From the NCBI RefSeq assembly GCF_000400365.1, contig NZ_BAOG01000102.1:44100-108099 (forward strand): 64,000 nt of DNA, written 5' to 3'. This document shows positions 44,644 to 53,744 of this stretch, in pieces. The first letter of the stretch is position 1, and each line of letters begins with the position of its first letter. Origin of the DNA: Vibrio jasicida CAIM 1864 = LMG 25398 (GTDB lineage Bacteria; Pseudomonadota; Gammaproteobacteria; Enterobacterales; Vibrionaceae). The position numbers and the translations under genes were made by a program. Below the pieces are notes generated by a model. It was not told the origin of the DNA, did not search any database, and worked only from the letters and a program-made list of their open reading frames with translations.

Positions 44644-45861
44644 ATGTACATGGCTCAACCGGGCCATATTGATCATATCAAACAGGTCAATGCTGGTCGT
44701 GTATACAAACTAATTGACCTGAAGGGTCCAATTTCTCGAATCGATTTATCCAAGAAAAGTGAGCTTGCACCTGCGAGTATCACTAAGATCACTCGAGAGT
44801 TGATTGAAGCACATCTGATTCATGAAACTACCGTGCAAGAGGCGACCAGTCGTGGCCGTCCAGCGGTAGGTTTGCAAGTCAATAATGAAGGCTGGCAATT
44901 CTTATCGATGCGTTTAGGGCGAGGGTATTTGACCATTGCTTTGCATGAACTTGGTGGGGATGTGCTTATCGATACCAAAATCGATATCCACGAGCGCGAT
45001 CAAGATGATGTTTTGGAACGCTTACTCTACGAAATTGATGAATTCTTTCAAACGTACGCTGATCAACTTGATCGTGTGACTAGTATTGCTATCACGTTGC
45101 CTGGTCTGGTGAACTCAGAGCAGGGTATTGTGCTGCAAATGCCGCATTACAATGTTGAGAACCTTGCTCTAGGACCTGAGATCTACAAAGCAACAGGTTT
45201 ACCAGTGTTTATTGCCAACGATACACGTGCGTGGGCATTGGCTGAGAAGCTGTTTGGTCACTCACAAGAGAACGATAACTCGGTTCTGATTTCGATTCAC
45301 CACGGCTTAGGGGCCGGTATCATCTTAGATGGGCGAGTCCTACAGGGCCGTCATGGTAACATTGGTGAACTTGGCCATATTCAAATTGATCCGAATGGTA
45401 AACGTTGTCACTGTGGTAACATTGGTTGCTTAGAGACCGTTGCGAGTTCACAAGCTATTCGTGAAGAAGTGGTGACTCGTATTGCTGATGGCGAACCCTC
45501 AATTCTTGCTGATCAAGAAGAAATGAGCATCGAAAGTATTTGTGAGGCGGCGGCAAATGGCGATCCTTTGGCTGTCGATGTTATCGAAAAGCTTGGTCGT
45601 TACTTGGGATCTGCAATTGCTATTGTGATCAACTTGTTTAACCCAGAGAAGATTTTGATTGGTGGGGTAATCAACCAAGCGAAAGAGGTGCTTTATCCTG
45701 CCGTTCGCCGCTGCATTGAAGAGCAGAGTTTACCGGTCTACCACCAAGATCTTGAGCTGGTGGAATCTCGTTTCTACAAACAAGCGACCATGCCGGGTGC
45801 CGCGCTTATCAAACAAGCTTTGTATGATGGTCAGTTACTGATGAAGGTAATTGAAGGCTAA
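44644..45861 (+). CDS. mlc: ROK-family repressor Mlc
   Basis: A 405-residue regulator with an N-terminal helix-turn-helix (about 10-80; GPISRIDLSKKSELAPASIT) and a ROK domain. The zinc-site CHCGNIGC with the preceding GELGH is complete. The N-terminal QPGHIDHIKQ and C-terminus match E. coli Mlc better than NagC. In E. coli Mlc represses ptsG, ptsHI and mal genes and is sequestered by unphosphorylated PtsG. ATG at 44644 has GGAG six bases upstream; 30 further residues of the open frame are rejected. A terminator follows. Confidence 0.9.
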   Translation: MYMAQPGHIDHIKQVNAGRVYKLIDLKGPISRIDLSKKSELAPASITKITRELIEAHLIHETTVQEATSRGRPAVGLQVNNEGWQFLSMRLGRGYLTIALHELGGDVLIDTKIDIHERDQDDVLERLLYEIDEFFQTYADQLDRVTSIAITLPGLVNSEQGIVLQMPHYNVENLALGPEIYKATGLPVFIANDTRAWALAEKLFGHSQENDNSVLISIHHGLGAGIILDGRVLQGRHGNIGELGHIQIDPNGKRCHCGNIGCLETVASSQAIREEVVTRIADGEPSILADQEEMSIESICEAAANGDPLAVDVIEKLGRYLGSAIAIVINLFNPEKILIGGVINQAKEVLYPAVRRCIEEQSLPVYHQDLELVESRFYKQATMPGAALIKQALYDGQLLMKVIEG

Positions 45862-45891
45862 TTTCCCGTATTGTTGTGGCGTAGTTTTAAA

Positions 45892-45920
45892 GGGTGAGCT
45901 TTAAGAGCTCACCCTTTTTT
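45892..45920 (+). terminator. mlc terminator
   Basis: GGGTGAGCT pairs with AGCTCACCC and is followed by six T. Confidence 0.9.
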
Positions 45921-46093
45921 GATCGCCAATTTGATGCAAAGCGCCAATCTGAGCTTTGCTTCATTGCTATATCAATAGCATTAATGTAATTTCCCTAAGT
46001 AATGTAAAACACTCATACAAAAGTTTTACTTTGTTGTTTCAGCACGGTTTTCTTTAAAGAGTGAAGGATAGTTATTCAGAGTTAGGTAGTGGT

Positions 46094-47035
46094 ATGTCCG
46101 GAGTGTTAAATACAGTGGATCAGCGTACGAATCTAGTGGGTGAGAACCGACTGGAGCTTTTGCTGTTCACATTAAATAGTCGCCAGTTATTTGCGATCAA
46201 CGTTTTCAAAGTGAAAGAGGTGATCAAACTGCCGCCACTGACCAAGCTACCTGGTTCACACTACAATATTCGTGGTGTCGCTTCTCTCCGTGGTGAAGCA
46301 GTACCTGTGATTGATTTGCGTGGTTCAATTGGCTTTCCCCCTTTGCGTGGTGAAGCGGAAGAAGAAAACCTGATCATCACGGAATATAACCGCTCAGTTC
46401 AAGGCTTCCTTGTTGGGCCTGTACGAAACATCATCAATACGGCTTGGACCGAAATTCAGCCTCCACCTTCCACATCTGGTCGCTCTAACTACCTCACGGC
46501 AATTACCCAAGTGAAAGAAGGGGATAGCTCTCAAATCGTCGAAATCATCGATGTAGAAAAGGTGTTAGCGGAAATCATTCATTACGATGTCACGATTTCT
46601 GAAGGCGTGTTAGACCACGAACTTGCTCAAGCTATGATTGGTCGTAATGTGCTGATTGTGGATGACTCCTCAACAGCTCGTAACCAAGTACGTGATACCT
46701 TGTCTCAATTAGGTTTGAATATTATTGAGTGCCGAGATGGCCTTGAAGCATTGACGGTATTAAAACGTTGGTGTGACGAAGGTAAAGATGTCGCGAACGA
46801 GTTACTGATGATGATTACTGATGCTGAAATGCCAGAAATGGATGGCTATCGACTGACGCATGAAGTCCGTAGTGATCCGAGAATGTCCAAACTGTTCATC
46901 ACGCTAAATACTTCTTTAAGTGGGAGTTTTAATGAAGCCATGGTGCAAAAGGTGGGCTGTGACCGCTTTATATCTAAGTTCCAACCAGATCTTCTTGTTG
47001 AAGTCGCACAAGAACGTTTGCGTCAGGTGGTTTAG
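46094..47035 (+). CDS. cheV: Chemotaxis coupling protein CheV
   Basis: A 313-residue protein with an N-terminal CheW-like domain (about 15-165) that links receptors to CheA and a C-terminal receiver domain with phospho-acceptor D243 in TDAEMPEMDG. VLIVDDSSTARNQ starts the receiver. I use ATG at 46094 (MSGVLNTVDQ); a GTG at 46061 would add 11 residues. No other chemotaxis gene is adjacent, and Vibrio genomes usually carry several CheV paralogues. Confidence 0.9.
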   Translation: MSGVLNTVDQRTNLVGENRLELLLFTLNSRQLFAINVFKVKEVIKLPPLTKLPGSHYNIRGVASLRGEAVPVIDLRGSIGFPPLRGEAEEENLIITEYNRSVQGFLVGPVRNIINTAWTEIQPPPSTSGRSNYLTAITQVKEGDSSQIVEIIDVEKVLAEIIHYDVTISEGVLDHELAQAMIGRNVLIVDDSSTARNQVRDTLSQLGLNIIECRDGLEALTVLKRWCDEGKDVANELLMMITDAEMPEMDGYRLTHEVRSDPRMSKLFITLNTSLSGSFNEAMVQKVGCDRFISKFQPDLLVEVAQERLRQVV

Positions 47036-47132
47036 GTTATCCAAGGTATAATTATCTTGTTACAAACTCATTCATAAGTTTTTATGATGTCTGCTTCATG
47101 AGTTGCTATACTTTACTTACATATTTTTTACA

Positions 47133-47306
47133 GTGAAATATGTCAGGTATATCACGTTACTTTTCACCTACGAGTCAACTCGACTCATCAGTATAGGGTA
47201 CTTCCTTTTAATGATATGGCTAACATCTAAAGTTATTATGACTTTATCCTTGTTACTGTATAGGGAATACAAGAAAAAACGTACGGAAGCGGAAGCTGAT
47301 GACTAA
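47133..47306 (+). CDS. Doubtful small membrane ORF
   Basis: An open frame of 57 residues if started at the GTG at 47133, with one or two hydrophobic segments and a basic-then-acidic tail (REYKKKRTEAEADD). No convincing ribosome-binding site precedes this GTG or an internal ATG at 47211. A possible -10 (TATACT near 47107) and the hairpin after it support a transcript, but coding is uncertain. Confidence 0.3.
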   Translation: MKYVRYITLLFTYESTRLISIGYFLLMIWLTSKVIMTLSLLLYREYKKKRTEAEADD

Positions 47307-47320
47307 TTTCAGCGGAATTG

Positions 47321-47343
47321 AAAGGGAGGGTCGACCTCCCTTT
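47321..47343. terminator. Hairpin between cheV region and dnaE2
   Basis: AAAGGGAGG pairs with CCTCCCTTT around GTCGA and is followed by ATTTTATT on the plus strand. It also lies after the dnaE2 stop on the other strand. Confidence 0.7.
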
Positions 47344-47390
47344 ATTTTATTCAGTTTACCCTGTGTCAATCTGTCTCTATTCTCATTTCT

Positions 47391-50300
47391 TTAATGAAAA
47401 TCCCGCGATTTATTTTGCAGTCCCGCAAGGTGTTGAGTGCAATCAATGAGCCTACCTGCAATGATGTGCGTGACTTCTCCCTCTCTTTCTAAAATTCCTT
47501 TTACCATTAACACCTTTGAGGTGAGATAAGCTTGTTTCTGCGCGCGCGCTGTTGCTCGCCACACAACCACATTAATGTTACCAGTGTCGTCTTCTAACGT
47601 GAAAAAGGTGACGCCAGCTGCAGTGCCAGGGGATTGCCTGCCTGTGACGACACCGACAACCGTCACCAAGGACTTGTGCTCTTTTTCTACTAGCTGCTTC
47701 ATACGAGTAAAGCGTGGTAGTTTGCCAGCTTCCTCCAGTAGGGTAATTGGGTGACGGCTAAGTGATAACCCTGTACTGGCATAATCTTCAATGAGATTTT
47801 CGTACTCAGAAGGCTGAGGTTGATAGCTCACCTCAGGCTCTTCAATTTGATTAAATAAGGGCAAGTCTGATAACGAATCCATAGCTGACCAGCGTGCGTT
47901 ATATCGGTTACCTGAGAGTATTTGAAAAGCATTCGCAGAAGCTAATAACTCAATATCACGACGACTTCTCAGAATTTGTTTTACCTCTTGGATAGAACGA
48001 TAACCATGAGTTGGGCGGTGTTCAACCAAGCGGATAGCGTTTTCTTCATTAAGGCTTTTGACTAACCGCAAGCCTAGTTGGATACCAAGGCGTCCATTGG
48101 GGCGTTTTACCAAGTGATGCTGGTAGTGTGAGTGGTTCACGCAAGTAGGCAGTACTTCCACTCCGTGTCGACGTGCATCCTGAACCAGCTGTGAAGGGTT
48201 ATAAAAGCCCATGGGTTGGCTATTCAGTAGCGAAGTATAAAACTCAGCGGGATAGTAGAACTTTAGCCATGCAGAGCAATAAGCCAGTACCGCGAAAGAG
48301 GCGGAATGGCTCTCAGGAAAACCATACTCACCAAAGCCACAAATCTGATCAAAGATACGTTCGGCAAACTCAAGATCGTAGCCGCGTTCAAGCATCCCAT
48401 CGATAAGCTTTGGTTTGAATTTAGCGAGATCGCCGTTCTTCTTCCATGCTGCCATTGCTCTACGCAATTGATCCGCTTCACCGCCGCTAAAACCAGCCGC
48501 GACCATTGCCAACTTGATCACTTGTTCTTGGAAAATCGGTACGCCCATGGTGCGCTCTAGTACGTTTTTCACTTCTTCCGATGGGTAGCTGATCGGTTCT
48601 TCACCATTTCGTCTTTTTAAAAACGGGTGCACCATATCTCCTTGGATTGGGCCCGGACGAACAATGGCAATCTGCACGACTAAGTCGTAGTAACGTGCAG
48701 GTTTTAAGCGTGGCAGCATGCTCATCTGCGCGCGAGACTCAATCTGGAATACGCCAACAGTATCGGCTTTTTGGATCATGCGGTATACGTGCGGATCGTC
48801 TTGCAGGCGTGTGATCTCGGCAATCGACAGGGATCGCTGGTGGTGCTTCTCGACTAATTGAAAGCATTTACGGATCGCGTTCAACATGCCAAGTGCAAGT
48901 ACATCGACTTTCAATAGCTTTAAGCTTTCTAAATCATCTTTATCCCATTGAATAATGGTGCGATCTTCCATCGAGGCATTCTCGACAGGCACCAGTTCAT
49001 ATAAAGGGCCAGATGAAATCACAAAGCCGCCGACATGCTGAGATAAATGGCGCGGGAATCCGATGATCTCATTCACCAACTGGATAAACTGCTGGCCTTT
49101 TAATGACTCTGGTTGTAACCCCAATTCGATGATTTGCGCTTGCCAACCTTGGCTACGATCACGGCGATTGACGTTTTTAATGAAAAAGTCGAGTTGAGTT
49201 TCTTCAATCCCCAACGCTTTTCCTACTTCACGCACGGCACTTTTAAAGCGATAACTGATCACGGTGGCTGCCAAAGCAGCACGTTCGCGCCCGTACTTTT
49301 TGTAGATGTATTGAATCACTTCTTCACGACGCTCGTGCTCGAAATCCACATCGATATCTGGCGGCTCGTCTCGCTCTTTACTAATAAAACGCTCGAATAA
49401 GACAGAGATTTGCCTCGGGTCAACCGCGGTGATTTCTAAGCAGTAGCACACTACGGAGTTAGCCGCGGATCCACGTCCTTGATAGAGGATGCCTTGCTGC
49501 TTAGCGAACATCACAATGTCGTGAATGGTTAGAAAATAATAATGGTACTCTAGCTCTTTAATGAGTGTGAGTTCACGCTCAATCGTTTGATTGATGTCTG
49601 TTGGAACCCCTTCGGGAAAGCGTCGTTGCTTACCTCGATCAACTAAAAAACGTAAGTAAGAGTCTGGTGTGTAACCATCTGGAATGAGTTCGGCTGGGTA
49701 TTCGTATTTCAGGTCAGACAGCTCGAATTCGCACAAATCTGCGATGGTTTTGCTTTCTGCAAGCCACTCTGGTTTATAGATGCGGAGTAGCTTATTCATT
49801 GGGCGCAACGCTCTTTCTGCATTGGATAGGCGATCAAAACCAAGTTTATCGACATTGCATCCATGCTTAACGGCAGTGAGTACGTGCTGTAGAGGTAGGC
49901 GTTCGGCAGCATGCATCAAAACACCACCACAAGCGGTAATAGGAAGCTGAAATTCATTAGCCAATAACTCACAATGAGTTGTGTATGCTTCATCACTTCC
50001 ACTGAGGTGACGTTGAATCGCGACCCATAATCGTTCGGAATGGTGTTGATTAAGCCAACGTCCCCAGTAGTGATCACTTTCCTGGTGTGCAGGTAACCAC
50101 AGCACGAAACAGTGACGAATCGACATTAAATCCCATTCGGAAAGTTGGTAGCTGCCTTTCTCGCTGCGTCTTCTTGAATTGGTGATGATACGGCACAGCT
50201 CAGCGTAGGCTTTTCGACAAGGGCAAAGCAGCACGACTTGGCATTCCTCGTTCAACCAAAACATGCTGCCGACGATTTGTTTAATATCAAGCTTGTGCTG

Positions 50301-50465
50301 TTTAATGGTCGCGTACGCTTTGACGACACCGGCAACAGAGCATTCATCAGTAATCGCAATAGCTTGATAACGATAAAAAGCGGCTTGCAGTACTAACTCT
50401 TCCGCATGAGAAGCCCCAGTGAGAAAGGAAAAATTGGACTGACAAAATAGTTCTGCGTAACTCAT
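47391..50465 (-). CDS. dnaE2: Error-prone DNA polymerase DnaE2 (ImuC)
   Basis: A 1024-residue C-family polymerase used for damage-induced mutagenesis. It opens with a PHP domain (YAELFCQSNFSFLTGASH), continues with the polymerase core containing the metal site PDIDVDFEHERREEV, then a helix-hairpin-helix and an OB domain. Length and N-terminus separate it from replicative DnaE. It is the last gene of imuA-imuB-dnaE2, 27 bp after imuB, and so under the same LexA box. Confidence 0.95.
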   Translation of the reverse strand: MSYAELFCQSNFSFLTGASHAEELVLQAAFYRYQAIAITDECSVAGVVKAYATIKQHKLDIKQIVGSMFWLNEECQVVLLCPCRKAYAELCRIITNSRRRSEKGSYQLSEWDLMSIRHCFVLWLPAHQESDHYWGRWLNQHHSERLWVAIQRHLSGSDEAYTTHCELLANEFQLPITACGGVLMHAAERLPLQHVLTAVKHGCNVDKLGFDRLSNAERALRPMNKLLRIYKPEWLAESKTIADLCEFELSDLKYEYPAELIPDGYTPDSYLRFLVDRGKQRRFPEGVPTDINQTIERELTLIKELEYHYYFLTIHDIVMFAKQQGILYQGRGSAANSVVCYCLEITAVDPRQISVLFERFISKERDEPPDIDVDFEHERREEVIQYIYKKYGRERAALAATVISYRFKSAVREVGKALGIEETQLDFFIKNVNRRDRSQGWQAQIIELGLQPESLKGQQFIQLVNEIIGFPRHLSQHVGGFVISSGPLYELVPVENASMEDRTIIQWDKDDLESLKLLKVDVLALGMLNAIRKCFQLVEKHHQRSLSIAEITRLQDDPHVYRMIQKADTVGVFQIESRAQMSMLPRLKPARYYDLVVQIAIVRPGPIQGDMVHPFLKRRNGEEPISYPSEEVKNVLERTMGVPIFQEQVIKLAMVAAGFSGGEADQLRRAMAAWKKNGDLAKFKPKLIDGMLERGYDLEFAERIFDQICGFGEYGFPESHSASFAVLAYCSAWLKFYYPAEFYTSLLNSQPMGFYNPSQLVQDARRHGVEVLPTCVNHSHYQHHLVKRPNGRLGIQLGLRLVKSLNEENAIRLVEHRPTHGYRSIQEVKQILRSRRDIELLASANAFQILSGNRYNARWSAMDSLSDLPLFNQIEEPEVSYQPQPSEYENLIEDYASTGLSLSRHPITLLEEAGKLPRFTRMKQLVEKEHKSLVTVVGVVTGRQSPGTAAGVTFFTLEDDTGNINVVVWRATARAQKQAYLTSKVLMVKGILEREGEVTHIIAGRLIDCTQHLAGLQNKSRDFH

Positions 50466-50492
50466 AACAACCTAACAAAAATAACTGCCGAT

Positions 50493-51896
50493 TTAACAAA
50501 AATAGCCATGAAGAAACCAATGCTTGTGTTGATCGCGAAAGACCCATAACCAGCGCCCTTGCTTGGTATGTGCTACGTAGTAATCACGCATGATTTCATC
50601 GCCATCCCACCATCCAGAGACAATTCGCTCTGGTCCATGAATGAGAGATACTTGCTCTTGTAGCGCGATAGGTTCGGGTAATTGCATCGCTGGGCGTAAC
50701 AACGCAGGGATGGTGTTAATCGACACATCCGGCTCATCGGCTGGGCGATACTGACTGGCTTTCTCTGGTCTTGGGTCGCAGGCGATATTCGGTTTGAGTA
50801 CTGCGCTTTTACCCAATTTAGCTTGCAGTAGAGAGAGCAACTCTAATGCATTCATTTGGCCCTTTTGCCCAGCAAAGAGATCACGAGTTGCGCTTAAAGG
50901 CTCTCCTTGACGGACGATTTTTAACGTTAAGCCCATCACTGGGCCGTTTAAGGTCAATGATTCTAGATTCAAACTGGCCAGTTGTTGCCAACGCTGACAT
51001 AAGTAATCGCCCTGCGCTGAAGTCAATTGAAGATGTTGTTCTTGCTTATCTCGCTGGTGGAGCGTCAAGCACAGCTCAAACGCGACTTTATCGCGCAGCT
51101 TGAGGAAGGTTTCGAGCTGCTGAAGGAGCTTGGCTAACGGTCTTTCCACCCATTGCACGTTTTCAATTTCAAACAGCAATTCTAGGTATACTTGGAATGA
51201 TTCCGTTGGATGATAAAAATCAACAGGATGTTTGAACTGGCCTGTTAACCGCCCAACGTAGTTGACTAAATCGATATCAAATCGGCGTGCAATATCTTGT
51301 AACGGCAACTCAAGCAAACCTTCGAGGGTTGTAACTCCAACGCGCTGTAGCTTATCGACAGTTGAGGTCGACAAATCGGTCAATGTCAGTGGCAAAGGTT
51401 GTAACGCTTGTAGCATGAAGGCTTTATCTTCACTCAAACAATTACTCCCAGATAAGGCCATCAATTTGGCTGAAAAGGGTGAAAAGCCGCAGCCGAACTG
51501 AAAGCTCAGCTTGAGCGTTGCTAGGTGAGTCGTGACTTTTTGCCAGTAATTTTGCAGCCCTTCATATAAGTTAAGCATCGGGGTTGCGCGTAGTAGAACC
51601 CCTTGGCTTGGCATCAATACGACATCAGACGTAATCAAATACAGCCATTGAGCAATTTCTTGTAACTTGCTCAATTCGGTTTGCGGATGATAAGGATGCA
51701 CTTGCAAATCCCGGCACAAAGAAGCCGCGCTACCCAAGCCCATATTTGGCTTAATGCCTTGTTGCTCGGCAATCTCGTTGTATTGAATGATCCGACAACG
51801 TTGGCTTTCTACAATCACCACGGGCTGCTCTTGGTTATCACCAAAGAGTGCATCTAACTGTAGGCGAGGGAAGTGCAAGTATATCCACAAAGCCAT
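50493..51896 (-). CDS. imuB: ImuB, catalytically dead Y-family polymerase-like protein
   Basis: A 467-residue Y-family protein that bridges DnaE2 to the sliding clamp in the mutasome. The fold regions are present, but the first acidic motif reads LHFPRLQLDAL and the Ser-Ile-Asp-Glu motif is replaced by MPSQGVLLRAT, so the metal-binding acids are missing as is normal for ImuB. The start lies four bases after the imuA stop, with AAGG inside the imuA end. Confidence 0.9.
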   Translation of the reverse strand: MALWIYLHFPRLQLDALFGDNQEQPVVIVESQRCRIIQYNEIAEQQGIKPNMGLGSAASLCRDLQVHPYHPQTELSKLQEIAQWLYLITSDVVLMPSQGVLLRATPMLNLYEGLQNYWQKVTTHLATLKLSFQFGCGFSPFSAKLMALSGSNCLSEDKAFMLQALQPLPLTLTDLSTSTVDKLQRVGVTTLEGLLELPLQDIARRFDIDLVNYVGRLTGQFKHPVDFYHPTESFQVYLELLFEIENVQWVERPLAKLLQQLETFLKLRDKVAFELCLTLHQRDKQEQHLQLTSAQGDYLCQRWQQLASLNLESLTLNGPVMGLTLKIVRQGEPLSATRDLFAGQKGQMNALELLSLLQAKLGKSAVLKPNIACDPRPEKASQYRPADEPDVSINTIPALLRPAMQLPEPIALQEQVSLIHGPERIVSGWWDGDEIMRDYYVAHTKQGRWLWVFRDQHKHWFLHGYFC

Positions 51897-51900
51897 ATCA

Positions 51901-52593
51901 CTAACCTTGATTCGCCAATGGGAAATTGACCACCGTGGATGGAATACGAGTTGTGCTTGGCATCACCAGTTGCGGGTAGTGGTGCTGGAAGTTGATATCG
52001 ACGCTGCCTTTGCTCCAACCGCCTTTTCTTTTGAGCACTTCTACACTCACACCTTGCTCGTGACCGTGAAGTTTTAAGCTGAGTGACACAGGCAAAGACA
52101 AGCGATTTGTCATGTTAGGTTTGAGCATAAACAGAGGGCAAGCGCCTTGCTCACTTGCCACTTGCAGGCGTTTTACTTGGTGGATCTCTAGCTCATCTTG
52201 CCATAGCAAAACGTTGGTACACACGCCGCTCTTGAGGCATTGCTCTGCTGCCCATAAGGCATCGCGTTGATGTTCCGGTGTGACAACCCATACTTGGTTG
52301 ATGTCCAACCCAATGCTGTGTAGGAACAATGAATTCATCAATGCGGGAGGCTGAATGAATGCCGTTACTCCTCTTGCCAGAGATGCTTTTAAATAAGGCG
52401 CTAAAAGACGCAATTCACCAATACTGCCAACGGACTCTATTTCCACGACGCCATGGGGAGGAAAACCGCCCCCAAGCAAGGTATCTAACTCAGGAAAACC
52501 TGAGCTATGGAGAGTCTGGTGTGTATCAGCTTTGGTTAAATTTGCTTGCCAAACAAGATGTTGGCTTTTTAAATTCTGGATAATGTCTTGCAT
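51901..52593 (-). CDS. imuA: ImuA, RecA-like mutasome protein
   Basis: A 230-residue RecA/SulA-related protein. The segment SGFPELDTLLGGGFPPHGVVEIES resembles RecA-type ATPases but the P-loop lysine is absent. In Caulobacter and mycobacteria, ImuA-type proteins work with ImuB and DnaE2 in SOS mutagenesis. The ATG lies only ten bases from the LexA box, so the 5' leader is very short. It heads a three-gene operon. Confidence 0.88.
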   Translation of the reverse strand: MQDIIQNLKSQHLVWQANLTKADTHQTLHSSGFPELDTLLGGGFPPHGVVEIESVGSIGELRLLAPYLKASLARGVTAFIQPPALMNSLFLHSIGLDINQVWVVTPEHQRDALWAAEQCLKSGVCTNVLLWQDELEIHQVKRLQVASEQGACPLFMLKPNMTNRLSLPVSLSLKLHGHEQGVSVEVLKRKGGWSKGSVDINFQHHYPQLVMPSTTRIPSTVVNFPLANQG

Positions 52594-52603
52594 AATAAAA
52601 TAC

Positions 52604-52619
52604 CTGTATATATGTACAG
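52604..52619 (-). promoter_or_regulatory. LexA (SOS) box of imuA-imuB-dnaE2
   Basis: The 16-mer CTGTATATATGTACAG fits CTGT-N8-ACAG exactly. On the minus strand a -35 TTGCGA (52640-52645) and -10 TATACT (52618-52623), 16 bp apart, make the box overlap the -10 and the start point, a classic repression geometry. Confidence 0.9.
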
Positions 52620-52667
52620 TATATTTCTGTGATGGAAAGTCGCAAGATTTTTATAGGCAGAAATACG

Positions 52668-52693
52668 AAAAAAGGCAGCGTTTGCTGCCTTTT
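52668..52693 (-). terminator. yciK terminator
   Basis: GGCAGC pairs with GCTGCC within A/T tracts; on the minus strand it ends in six T after the yciK stop. It lies upstream of the imuA promoter and insulates it. Confidence 0.82.
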
Positions 52694-52723
52694 CAATCGA
52701 TTATGCGAGGTCGTGAGAATTTA

Positions 52724-53470
52724 TCACTTACGCTTTGGTTGTGCGTCAATACACTGACCGTTGACATCAGTGACGGCTGGATCCATTAAATGCAGGTACA
52801 ACGGCATAATATCTAAAGGTGTTTTTAATGTATTTGAATCTTCACCAGGGTAGGCTTTTTCACGCATACGAGTGCGAGTTGCTCCGGGGTTAATGGCATT
52901 AACTCGCATTGGTGTGTCACTCAGTTCGTCGGCGAGAACCTGCATCATACCTTCTACGGCAAATTTGGAGATGGCGTACGAACCCCAGAAAGCACGGCCA
53001 GAATGGCCCACTGTTGAAGACGTAAAGATAATACGACCTGCATCTGAATTACGCATAATAGGCAGCAGTGCCTGAGTCATTAGGACTTCTGCTTTCACGT
53101 TAATCTGCATGATGTCGTCAAAGTCTTCTTCATTGATTTGCTCAAACGGGCACAGCGTGCTTAAAACACCGGCGTTGTGCAGCAGGCCATCCAAACGACC
53201 AAATTGACCTTCGATGGTTTCTGCCATATCGATGTAGTGCTGCTTAGTTGCGCCTTTTAGATCAAGTGGAATGATCGCGGGTTGAGGGTAACCTGCAGAT
53301 TCGATTTCATCGTAGATGGATTCAAGGTTTTGAACGTTTCGACCAAGTAGAATCACAGTCGCACCGTGCTGAGCGTAAGAAAGTGCCGCTTGGCGACCAA
53401 TACCATTGCCTGCACCAGTGACAAGAATGACTTTACCTTTTAGGGCATCTGCTGAAACGGAGTAGTTCAC
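52724..53470 (-). CDS. yciK: YciK-family short-chain dehydrogenase
   Basis: A 248-residue NAD(P)-dependent oxidoreductase. The cofactor motif TGAGNGIG (about 19-26), NAG, active-site S and YxxxK (SYAISKFAVEG) are all present. It matches E. coli YciK, whose substrate is unknown; in E. coli it is near btuR and sohB. It is divergent from sohB across 274 bp. Confidence 0.9.
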   Translation of the reverse strand: MNYSVSADALKGKVILVTGAGNGIGRQAALSYAQHGATVILLGRNVQNLESIYDEIESAGYPQPAIIPLDLKGATKQHYIDMAETIEGQFGRLDGLLHNAGVLSTLCPFEQINEEDFDDIMQINVKAEVLMTQALLPIMRNSDAGRIIFTSSTVGHSGRAFWGSYAISKFAVEGMMQVLADELSDTPMRVNAINPGATRTRMREKAYPGEDSNTLKTPLDIMPLYLHLMDPAVTDVNGQCIDAQPKRK

Positions 53471-53744
53471 GGTAGTTAATCCTTATTATTGTATCTAATT
53501 CCGACGAACAGACGTCATCTTGGTGTAGAAATGCGCCTGTTTCTCAATGGAAAATCTTGGTAATCGTGACAAGTTGGTTACAATACACCAATTCATGTGT
53601 TATACCAATTCCAGAACGGTTGTCCGGTATGTTATTTGAACACCATCAATCAGAACAAGAGGTTACTGATTTTCTTGCCTTCTCTCTGATTTTTCTACGT
53701 AACATATTGATGACTATTACTGGTATGAGATAGAGGAACTCTCA

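Noticed and set aside
45936..45959. GCAAAGC/GCTTTGC hairpin after mlc as a small RNA end
   Set aside because: There is no T-run or promoter to support a transcript; the mlc terminator lies just upstream.
50493..51896. imuB as an active DNA polymerase IV/V
   Set aside because: The catalytic acidic residues are absent and the gene order imuA-imuB-dnaE2 identifies ImuB.
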